Below, in pieces: positions 1 through 5,626 of a DNA stretch of 7,483 nt. Made by a program: the position numbers and the translations under genes. The number at the start of each line of letters is the position of its first letter. Within the stretch, counting starts at the first letter, position 1. The DNA comes from Desulfobacula sp. (GTDB lineage: Bacteria; Desulfobacterota; Desulfobacteria; Desulfobacterales; Desulfobacteraceae). The DNA is taken from assembly GCA_023144585.1 (NCBI GenBank), contig JAGLFI010000055.1:1-7483 (forward strand), in the 5' to 3' direction. The notes below the pieces were generated by a model, which was not told the origin of the DNA, ran no database searches, and saw only the letters and a program-made list of their open reading frames with translations.

Positions 1-436
1 TTTCAAAGGCATTGATGACACACCCGACTGGCTCTGCAAAACAGGCCACGTGGATATCCAGACCATCCGGAAGGGGAATCAGGCTTTTTTGGGGCAGAAT
101 GGCCTGGCTTGCAAATCCTCCGTCGGTATGAAATCCGGTGATTCTCATATCTTCACACAGGTTTTCCCTGTTGGTGTCACAGAACTTACAGATACCGCAT
201 CTTTTTCCGGGCCAGACAATGTATCGCTGGCTATTCTGATCCTTGACCACCATTTCATGGCCCAGAACCCTTGGAAAGACAAGATCCCTGTGACCCTGTT
301 CCCACATTTTAGCATCGGTTCGACAGATGGCACAGCAAAGGACGGCTGTTTTTATAAATTCTTTTTCAATTGTATCTGTTTTTTGATCATCAGCTTTGAT
401 TTCAAGCTTACCAAGACCTGTTAAAATTAATTTCAT
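1..436 (-). CDS. Zinc-dependent medium-chain alcohol/polyol dehydrogenase, N-terminal part (runs off window)
   Basis: The first 145 codons of an MDR-family, NAD(P)-linked dehydrogenase are present; the remainder lies beyond base 1. Visible family marks are the catalytic-zinc segment CAICRTD (Cys38, Asp41), the GHE motif (59-61), and four structural-zinc cysteines at 80, 83, 86 and 94 with the classical 3-3-8 spacing. A later FAEPVG segment places Glu135 where the sorbitol/threonine dehydrogenase branch often has a zinc-ligand Glu. The Rossmann nucleotide-binding domain is not in the window, so cofactor and substrate cannot be read. The ATG lies 2 bp after the stop of the 66-aa gene, with a GAGG about 10 nt upstream, suggesting translational coupling. 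It is probably the third gene of the cobalamin-riboswitch operon. The family call is firm; the substrate is unknown. Confidence 0.88.
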   Translation of the reverse strand, partial: MKLILTGLGKLEIKADDQKTDTIEKEFIKTAVLCCAICRTDAKMWEQGHRDLVFPRVLGHEMVVKDQNSQRYIVWPGKRCGICKFCDTNRENLCEDMRITGFHTDGGFASQAILPQKSLIPLPDGLDIHVACFAEPVGCVINAFE

Positions 437-438
437 TT

Positions 439-639
439 TTAGATATCCTCTTCAGTAAGAATAAGTTTTCTGATGCATACATTGTTGAAGCCCTGCTCCT
501 TAAGGCGGGATTCATGCTGTCTTACCTGTTCCATCCGGTCCAGGGGAAAGACACTTGCTTTATCAAGCCTGACCAGCAAGTAATTGTCATCCTTGAACCG
601 GATGTAATCCCTACCCGATTTTATAATAATAAGTTCCAT
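439..639 (-). CDS. Small 66-aa protein of unknown function
   Basis: I do not recognise this family. The product is 66 residues, mixed charged and hydrophobic, with no signal peptide, membrane span or cysteine-pair metal site; its single Cys is near residue 55. It begins MELIIIKSGRDYIRF, which looks like short beta strands, has a charged probable helix in the middle (EQVRQHESRLKEQ) and ends in an acidic tail. It is likely real because it fills the space between two solid genes: it starts 29 bp after the TrpD-like stop, has an AAAGG ribosome site about 9 nt before the ATG, and stops 2 bp before the dehydrogenase start. The position suggests an accessory or subunit of a neighbouring enzyme, which is inference only. 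Confidence 0.7.
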   Translation of the reverse strand: MELIIIKSGRDYIRFKDDNYLLVRLDKASVFPLDRMEQVRQHESRLKEQGFNNVCIRKLILTEEDI

Positions 640-668
640 TTTATTACACCTTTCTTACGAGATCTGTT

Positions 669-1772
669 TTATTGCACCAGGCTGTGAAGTCTTGCCAATC
701 CTTTTTCAGGGTCTGTGTTCTGGGCTGTCACCCATTTTTCCAAGGTTTGAAAGGCCGTGCCCGATTCCAGGATGCGGGCGGCCTGCTCAATCCCGTCTTC
801 AAGACTGGCTGCCCGGTCAGCTGCAAGGAAGATCAGGCCTGCATTGAGGATTGCAGCATCTTTCCTGGCACTGTTTTCCTGATTGTTTAAAAGAGCGGCA
901 AACCGTTTTGATTCTGTTTTGATATCCTTTTCAGGGGAAAGATCATGGCAGTCCTTTGCTGCAAGGCCAAGTTGTTTCGGGTCAATGGTAAATTCATTGA
1001 TTCCATCTTTTTCAGAGATTTGGGCACAATGGGTGATCCCGCAGACCGAGGCTTCATCCATACCTTTGTCAGAAGTATCAATAGTCCCGTGCAGGACAAT
1101 GGCACTCTTATAGCCGATTTCTTTCATGACATCTGCCACCGGTCTGATCATTTCCCTTGCATATACACCCCGGACCCCGATGGAAGGAAGAGCCGGGTTT
1201 GCAAGGGATGCTGCAATATTAAGGGTTGATCCGAAATGAATTTGAGAGAGGATTCTGCCAAGGGCTTTGGGGTGGATAAGGGGACTCATGCCGTTGAACA
1301 GGCCAAGCCCTGCGGTTTCAATACTTTTTACAACAATATCGGCTGTACATTCCACATCAACGCCCAGGGCTTCTGCCATGTCCACGGTTCCACAGGCAGA
1401 TGTAATGGCCCGGGCTCCGTGTCTTGCCATGGGGATGCCGCCGGCAGCAGCAATAATGGAGGCGGCCGTACTGATGTTGAAGGTTTTAAAGGTGTCCATG
1501 CCGGTGCCGCTGTTGTCAACGGTTTTAATCCCATGGTTTATGTCTACCTTGGTGGTATCAATATCATAGATGGCTTGCCAGGATCCTGCAACTTCTTCTT
1601 TTGTTTCGCCCTTGGATGTCAGGGCTGCCAGGAAGGCACCCTGCTGCATGTCGGTGACGTCATTGTTTAAAATAGAGACAAAAGCCTGCGTTGTTTCACT
1701 TCTGGTGAGATTTTTTTTCTGGATGAGACGGGTGATAATGGTGCCGAATTTCCGGTTCAATGTCTGGGACAT
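669..1772 (-). CDS. TrpD-family (anthranilate phosphoribosyltransferase-like) enzyme under cobalamin riboswitch control
   Basis: The 367-residue length is typical of TrpD. The N-terminal helical domain (about 8-70) has the family pattern LTRSET...GAFLAALTSKGET. The catalytic domain follows: GTGMD (89-93) at the PRPP loop, NIST (99-102), RHGAR (117-121), CGTVDMAEALG (127-137), IHP (166-168), a LANPA end (190-194), and GMDEAS (237-242) carrying the metal-binding Asp-Glu pair. In known TrpD enzymes the first motif is GTGGD, the third is KHGNR, and an Arg-rich RxLGxRT segment contacts anthranilate; here these read GTGMD, RHGAR and QIHFGST. The fold and probably phosphoribosyl chemistry are kept, but anthranilate is unlikely to be the acceptor. 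No other trp gene is adjacent. An AGGAG site 7 nt before the ATG sits in a riboswitch expression platform. A role in cobamide base activation or salvage is inferred; a degenerate true TrpD remains possible. Confidence 0.85.
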   Translation of the reverse strand: MSQTLNRKFGTIITRLIQKKNLTRSETTQAFVSILNNDVTDMQQGAFLAALTSKGETKEEVAGSWQAIYDIDTTKVDINHGIKTVDNSGTGMDTFKTFNISTAASIIAAAGGIPMARHGARAITSACGTVDMAEALGVDVECTADIVVKSIETAGLGLFNGMSPLIHPKALGRILSQIHFGSTLNIAASLANPALPSIGVRGVYAREMIRPVADVMKEIGYKSAIVLHGTIDTSDKGMDEASVCGITHCAQISEKDGINEFTIDPKQLGLAAKDCHDLSPEKDIKTESKRFAALLNNQENSARKDAAILNAGLIFLAADRAASLEDGIEQAARILESGTAFQTLEKWVTAQNTDPEKGLARLHSLVQ

Positions 1773-1780
1773 AAAATATC

Positions 1781-1827
1781 TCCTGAATAGTTTTATTCAA
1801 CAGGATTTTATTTCAGCAATGAATCCT
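1781..1827 (-). promoter_or_regulatory. Putative riboswitch expression platform: sequestor and anti-sequestor hairpins around the ribosome site
   Basis: Two mutually exclusive stems can be drawn on the minus-strand RNA. In the sequestor, TCCTG (1805-1801) pairs with CAGGA (1785-1781), reinforced by an inner AATA/TATT stem, and hides the AGGAG of the TrpD-like gene. In the anti-sequestor, AGGATT (1827-1822) pairs with AATCCT (1807-1802) and uses the same bases, freeing the ribosome site. No U-tract follows, so translational rather than transcriptional control is favoured. The pairing was drawn by eye, without a folding calculation. Confidence 0.55.
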
Positions 1828-1833
1828 TTGGTT

Positions 1834-2019
1834 CAATAGGAAGGCAGGCTTTCCGACTTATGGATCATCCTAGTAACTGCGTCTTCCCCTTTTTACAAAG
1901 AGTGACATATTACAGTTTTCGTCCCCGATCACGGCAATGGCTGACATGTGACGGACCTGCACCGTCTTTCCTTTTATCCCGGGATTTAAATTATGACCAA
2001 TCCCAGGCACCTTTATGTC
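1834..2019 (-). ncRNA. Cobalamin (B12) riboswitch aptamer
   Basis: On the minus strand this leader carries the ordered landmarks of the cobalamin riboswitch family. It opens with AGGTGCC, followed by a GGGATT/AATCCC stem. Then come a GACGG...CCGTC stem around GGTGCAGGTCC, the segment GTGATCGGGGACGA, the CTGTAATATGTCACT element, a CTCTTT/AAAGGG hairpin followed by GGGAAGACG, ACTAGGATGATCC, and finally a B12 box, GTCGGAAAGCCTGCC (1857-1843), close to the consensus AGTCAGGAGACCTGCC. Small departures exist (TGTCACT for TGCCACTG, AAGCC for AGACC), as in many natural variants. It starts about 10 nt after a strong -10 and ends 62 nt before the TrpD-like start codon. Ligand-bound RNA would be expected to repress the downstream operon. 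The call rests on recalled family consensus. Confidence 0.9.
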
Positions 2020-2026
2020 TGGAAAG

Positions 2027-2058
2027 ATTATATACTCCTTGAATCTTCATTTTGTCAA
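2027..2058 (-). promoter_or_regulatory. Sigma-70-type promoter of the riboswitch operon
   Basis: The minus strand has a perfect TTGACA (2058-2053), an 18-nt spacer and TATATAAT (2034-2027). The expected start near base 2020 is the first nucleotides of the riboswitch. It lies only 31 bp beyond the stop of the permease gene and no strong terminator is visible between them, so read-through from the upstream cluster into the riboswitch is also possible. Confidence 0.75.
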
Positions 2059-2089
2059 TAGCCATTGTTTTTCTGCCGTCTGGAAGCAA

Positions 2090-2980
2090 TTAAGTGAAAA
2101 TTGTCAGACAGGCACCGGACAGTGCCAGAACTATGGCTATACTTTTATTTGTTGTTATTTTTTCTTTCAGGAAAATAGTGGCCAGAATAAAGATAAAAAT
2201 CGTGGACATCTGGTTCAGTATAGCTGCCCGGGATGCTGTTGTATATTTCATCCCTGCCATCCAGCAGAGCAGTGCCAGATAATTTCCCGTAACAGATGCG
2301 GGAAGAGCAATCAGCCATGCCTTTGAAAATTTGAGTTCATTGAAATATCGTTTGCGTTTGGGGTGGCATAATACAATGATAAACAGGGATATGGTTCCTG
2401 CTGCTAACCTGACAAGCGTTGCCCAGAAGACATCCGTATATTCCAGTAATTCTTTGATGATGACAATACCGATGGCCATAAAGATTATGGAAAGACAGCC
2501 AATCATAATGCTGGATAATAGAGGGCTGTTTTCAGGACTTTTTTTATCAGGCGGACTTTTTTTTCTCATGGAGCCCACAACAACAGCTGAAAGTATCAGA
2601 ATACCGCCGATAATAGCGCCTGTATTTAAGTTTTCTCCCAGAAAAATAAATGAAAAAAAGATTACACTGGGAAGATAGAGGCATTCTACAATAGCGAAAA
2701 GACCAGCGTTAAGCCGGTTTAGAGACATGAAAAAGAACAGATCTGCCAATGTGATTCCCAGAAAGCCTGATAAAGCCAGCAGCAGCCAGTCATTGATGGG
2801 TTTGTCCGGGAAAAAAGGGATATTTAAAATCAGCATGGTCAGGGATATCAGAATCAATGCCACAAAATTTTTGTAAATATTGAGTGAAACAGGAGAAAAT
2901 ACTTCTCCGCTCTTTTTAAACAGGATCACGGCACTGGCCCAGAAAAATGCCGAAGTCAGTGCAAATATGGAACCCAGCAT
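2090..2980 (-). CDS. EamA/DMT-family membrane transporter
   Basis: The 296-residue protein has the ten-helix, two-repeat architecture of the EamA (drug/metabolite) transporter family. Hydrophobic spans lie near 3-20, 33-54, 65-87, 92-114, 119-137, 153-176, 184-205, 220-242, 247-270 and 277-295. A basic and proline-rich loop (138-150, with several Lys) separates the halves and should be cytoplasmic. Short GEN and KEK segments close the fourth and ninth spans, as in the family, where a Glu often follows. EamA proteins export or import small metabolites such as amino acids, nucleosides and sugars, and the substrate cannot be predicted here. The ATG lies 5 bp after the previous stop, with AGGA about 9 nt upstream, so it is the last gene of the cupin cluster. 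It may move the product or substrate of the cluster enzymes. Confidence 0.9.
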   Translation of the reverse strand: MLGSIFALTSAFFWASAVILFKKSGEVFSPVSLNIYKNFVALILISLTMLILNIPFFPDKPINDWLLLALSGFLGITLADLFFFMSLNRLNAGLFAIVECLYLPSVIFFSFIFLGENLNTGAIIGGILILSAVVVGSMRKKSPPDKKSPENSPLLSSIMIGCLSIIFMAIGIVIIKELLEYTDVFWATLVRLAAGTISLFIIVLCHPKRKRYFNELKFSKAWLIALPASVTGNYLALLCWMAGMKYTTASRAAILNQMSTIFIFILATIFLKEKITTNKSIAIVLALSGACLTIFT

Positions 2981-2985
2981 AGTGA

Positions 2986-3408
2986 CTAATCCTGATTTTT
3001 ATGCATGTCAGTAATATAGGGCTCGATCATCTTCAACTCGTTAGGTCTGATGGACCGCCAGGATATGGAATAAAGCGTTTCGTCGGCCAGTTGCCGATCA
3101 GGATTCAGCATAGCCACCTTGATCTTGCCATCCAGCTCTATCCAAAGCGTTTTATTAATATCCAGATCATACTCTTTTGATATTTTCTGGGCAAAATTAT
3201 GGATATAGTTTCTTATGGATATATTTATGGTCGCCGGGGCTTTCACATTTTTAAGAATGACAGCGAAAGGAATGAGGTAACTGAGCCCTGTCTTCTCTGT
3301 TTCCAGTTTAACAATTCTCACCCGGTATGATCCCGGCCACCAGGAAATGGGTTTTTCTCCTGAAATGCTTTTACCATCCCATTCATAAATAAAATCATGT
3401 AGAATCAT
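2986..3408 (-). CDS. Conserved-looking 140-aa protein of unknown function
   Basis: I do not recognise the family. The 140-residue product is soluble in appearance, with no signal peptide, membrane span or cysteine. It is rich in alternating hydrophobic stretches suggesting a mostly beta protein, with Trp-containing features: EWDGK (9-13), a WWPGSYRVR segment (23-31), a central probable helix (about 65-78), LWIELDGK (88-95) and ISWRSIRP (115-122). It starts inside the 3' end of the 551-aa gene (14-bp overlap) with AAGGA 7 nt before its ATG, and ends 5 bp before the permease gene. Tight overlap with its neighbour implies co-translation and perhaps a complex with the GalT-like protein; that is inference. 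Confidence 0.75.
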   Translation of the reverse strand: MILHDFIYEWDGKSISGEKPISWWPGSYRVRIVKLETEKTGLSYLIPFAVILKNVKAPATINISIRNYIHNFAQKISKEYDLDINKTLWIELDGKIKVAMLNPDRQLADETLYSISWRSIRPNELKMIEPYITDMHKNQD

Positions 3409-5050
3409 TTTGTGTTCCTTGATCTGTAGGGGTTTTTATTGCCATACGACAGGCATGGGCAAAGTCTTCGGGATAACATCCGCTGATCCATCGTAACTGG
3501 GCTTCGGAAAAAGTGCCCGGTGCATAGGGCAGCCTTGGGATGAATGAATATAACAGGCGTTGGTCTGTATTGGTTGAATCAAACCGCTTTGAGAACTCAA
3601 TGGAAGTTACTAAATCTGCTCCAAGGTATTCAAGAATTTTTACAGCGGTAAGTACCCCCCTGTCCAGGGATTGCCGCATTCTCATATCTGTTTCTATTAT
3701 ATTGCCGCAGTTGGTTTTGGGCATAAGCTGCAGTTCCCATTCTGAAATTTGTGCCTTGGGTACAAATAAAATGATCTGATCATCTTCCATCAGGATCAAG
3801 GATGATTCGCCGATCTTGTTTTCATCGGTTCTGGTATTATTTTTAATAGCAGCCAGATAGTTTTCAAAAAAGCTTTTATTTGTTGCTTTTCTGTATTGTT
3901 TTATAAAATCATTGATTAGATCGCCACAGGAAAAGGAAGGTATTTTTTGGCCTGAACAGGTTTGAACAATTTTTGGGATCATGGCATTCTGCTGGTGGAT
4001 CATTTGATGGGAAGCATGAAGCCTGTGTCCGGACTGGGCATATCCAAATCCAAAGTTCCACCCCCACAGGGTAGTGTCAAATTCCAGGGAAGGGCAGGGA
4101 TCTCGTTGAAGTTTTGTCAATATTTTATCCCTGAGATTTTCAAGCTCATTTTGGGTCAAACACTGTCTTTTGTCAGGCAGGAAAATGCCAAGCCCCGCAG
4201 CAAGTCGTACAAATGTACGCTGGTAGTATAAATGACGGATGCCTTTCATGTCGTCAAGACAAAGGTCACGGGTACTGTACCGAATGGCATCATTTGCCAT
4301 GTTGGATGCAAAATGTCCCCAGGGGATATAGGAATTTCGTCTTAAATATTCAAATACATGGGTATTCTTATCTTCAGAAAAATATTCCCCGGTGATTTCA
4401 TTGCGCCCCTGAACGCCGGGTTTCAACACCAGGGTATTTTTATAAATATCGGGAAGATGCCTGTTATTTACAAGCACTTCAAAAAGCTCATGGTCATAAA
4501 TGTCCGGGACAACCTTGTTTTGCCGGTTCTTTTTATATCCAATTCCCACGGGGGTTTGGTTTTCAGGATCAAAAAGAATCTCGCATGATTTTTTGGCCAG
4601 AAGTATCAACTCTTCCGGATCAGTAGAGGCCTGGGCAAGTGCAATGAGCAACGGATGCGGCAGAATATTTAGAAGGGCTGTTTTATCTTCAATCCCTATA
4701 TTTTTATTTTTTTTTAATAGGTCAAAGTTTTGAAGCAAAGAGCAGGGTTCAGGCTTTGAAATACGGATTGTTTCAGGATGAGCAGCCTTGATATCAGCCC
4801 ATGCAGAGTTAATGTAAGTTGTGCCCCTGAAAGGAAACGGATTGGCGATTTCATAGATGATGTCTGCATTGGGTTCATAAAGATCATCTCCAGGGAAATT
4901 AGCAGTGTTGTCGATTATAGTGCCGTCCTCAAGCTGCCCAAGAGGTGCAAAATAGTCATTTTTTCTTAAATTTTTTACTTCAAAACAAGGCTTGTGGACA
5001 CCCACGATAAACCGGGCATCTTTTCCCACACAGGTTCTTAAGTCCGTCAC
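3395..5050 (-). CDS. 551-aa GalT/HIT-superfamily-like protein, probable nucleotidyltransferase or phosphorylase relative
   Basis: The C-terminal half resembles galactose-1-phosphate uridylyltransferase-type HIT proteins. It has an N-G-rich run into a His-rich segment GHRLHASHQMIHQQ (341-354), then FVPKAQISEWELQLMPK (429-445), matching the GalT pattern where an aromatic or Glu residue precedes a conserved Pro-Lys. It ends with FIPRLPYAPGTF (503-514) and CYPEDFAHACR (525-535), like the GalT C-terminus. Near the N-terminus, NPFPF (70-74) recalls the GalT NxFP motif. At 551 residues it is about 200 longer than a usual GalT, with an unassigned middle (about 110-320). The HPHxQ catalytic motif is not canonical: by eye the nucleophilic His aligns with Ser347, followed by His348-Gln349. 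The start is GTG, overlapping the cupin stop as GTGA, with GGGAG about 10 nt upstream. Gene reality is near certain; the family call is moderate. Confidence 0.8.
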   Translation of the reverse strand: MTDLRTCVGKDARFIVGVHKPCFEVKNLRKNDYFAPLGQLEDGTIIDNTANFPGDDLYEPNADIIYEIANPFPFRGTTYINSAWADIKAAHPETIRISKPEPCSLLQNFDLLKKNKNIGIEDKTALLNILPHPLLIALAQASTDPEELILLAKKSCEILFDPENQTPVGIGYKKNRQNKVVPDIYDHELFEVLVNNRHLPDIYKNTLVLKPGVQGRNEITGEYFSEDKNTHVFEYLRRNSYIPWGHFASNMANDAIRYSTRDLCLDDMKGIRHLYYQRTFVRLAAGLGIFLPDKRQCLTQNELENLRDKILTKLQRDPCPSLEFDTTLWGWNFGFGYAQSGHRLHASHQMIHQQNAMIPKIVQTCSGQKIPSFSCGDLINDFIKQYRKATNKSFFENYLAAIKNNTRTDENKIGESSLILMEDDQIILFVPKAQISEWELQLMPKTNCGNIIETDMRMRQSLDRGVLTAVKILEYLGADLVTSIEFSKRFDSTNTDQRLLYSFIPRLPYAPGTFSEAQLRWISGCYPEDFAHACRMAIKTPTDQGTQNDST

Positions 5051-5397
5051 AATTCAGGTGCTCCCGACGGGATCAGGCAGACAAATGTAAACGTTTCATC
5101 AGATGTGTTTCTGAACTGGTGCTCAATATTTGCCGGAACAAATATGGCCGATCCCTCTGAAACCGGATACCATTTATCCTCTATAAATACCTCTCCTAAG
5201 CCTGCGTGGACAAAAACTTCATGCTCCCAGTCATGGGTGTGCCTGGGGGTATATCCATCTTTATCCATTTCAAACAGTCTCATGCAAAAGTTTTTTGCCC
5301 CGTCTTTCTTTCCGACCATCACCCTGCCGGCTACGTTTTTAACCATCTCATTGTCCATGACAATCGGCAGTACATCTTTATAATTAACCACTTTCAT
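5047..5397 (-). CDS. Small single-domain cupin protein
   Basis: The 116-residue protein is one conserved beta-barrel cupin domain. Motif 1 spans about 48-66, with His53, His55 and Glu60 as likely metal ligands (PRHTHDWEHE) and Gly66. Motif 2 spans 82-97, with Gly82, Pro88, His93 and Asn97 (the usual second Gly is Asn90). All four expected metal ligands (two His, Glu, His) are present, so it probably binds Fe, Mn, Zn or Ni. Small cupins act as isomerases, dioxygenases, lyases or ligand sensors, and nothing here picks one. It has no DNA-binding domain. It is the first gene after the TTGACA promoter, with an AAGGG ribosome site about 10 nt before the ATG, and its TGA overlaps the next GTG start by 4 bp, implying coupled translation with the GalT-like protein. 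Confidence 0.9.
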   Translation of the reverse strand: MKVVNYKDVLPIVMDNEMVKNVAGRVMVGKKDGAKNFCMRLFEMDKDGYTPRHTHDWEHEVFVHAGLGEVFIEDKWYPVSEGSAIFVPANIEHQFRNTSDETFTFVCLIPSGAPEL

Positions 5398-5460
5398 TTA
5401 TGTTTTTCCCTTTACCTCGTGTCGTAATTCAAGTATTTTTTTAAACTAAATATGTATAAA

Positions 5461-5488
5461 ACAAATATGCTACAAATGATAGATTTGT
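5461..5488. repeat. ACAAAT half-sites at 11-bp steps over the cupin promoter
   Basis: The plus strand reads ACAAAT at 5461, ACAAAT at 5472 and the inverse ATTTGT at 5483, so starts are exactly 11 bp apart. The last two form a perfect 6-5-6 inverted repeat (5472-5488) overlapping the -35 and spacer. This looks like an operator for a dimeric regulator, but in AT-rich DNA chance cannot be excluded. Confidence 0.4.
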
Positions 5489-5491
5489 CAA
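5462..5491 (-). promoter_or_regulatory. Probable promoter of the cupin cluster
   Basis: A perfect TTGACA (5491-5486) is followed at 17-18 nt by a poor -10, ATATTT or TATTTG (5468-5462). It lies about 65 nt upstream of the cupin ATG in an AT-rich stretch. The weak -10 and the inverted repeat overlapping the -35 and spacer suggest a controlled promoter. No better candidate was seen in this intergenic region. Confidence 0.5.
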
Positions 5492-5626
5492 TGGAATTGG
5501 ATATCGTTTCCAGGACAATTGCATGAAAAATAAAAAATACCGGTTTTAAAATGATAACGTTGCTTTAACCCAGTGGACCAAGCTCGTCTATGTTTCACAA
5601 TAGAGGATATTGTTTAAATAATAGTA

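Larger units (their letters stand above)
5398..5626. other. Intergenic region between the acyl-CoA synthetase and cupin genes
   Basis: This 229-bp AT-rich gap contains no convincing ORF or RNA gene. Behind the synthetase stop are two hairpins: ACAATA/TATTGT with a 5-nt loop (5597-5613), and a wobble-rich stem at 5562-5583 whose core closes on a 3-nt loop. Neither is followed by a U-tract on the minus strand, so a terminator is not established. The remainder holds the cupin promoter and its half-sites. Confidence 0.6.

Noticed and set aside
50..424. 124-codon open frame on the plus strand
   Set aside because: It is antisense to the zinc dehydrogenase, whose zinc motifs have exact spacing in the minus frame.
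1236..1670. 144-codon open frame on the plus strand
   Set aside because: It is antisense to the TrpD-like gene, whose motifs are intact. The open frame follows from the richer GC of that gene, and no ribosome site or family resemblance is seen.
1860..2326. Plus-strand open frames across the riboswitch and permease end
   Set aside because: The minus-strand riboswitch explains 1834-2019 and the EamA gene explains 2090-2326; the encoded peptides look random.
5562..5613. Possible rho-independent terminator of fadD
   Set aside because: Two hairpins are present but are AT- or wobble-rich and neither is followed by a T-run on the minus strand.
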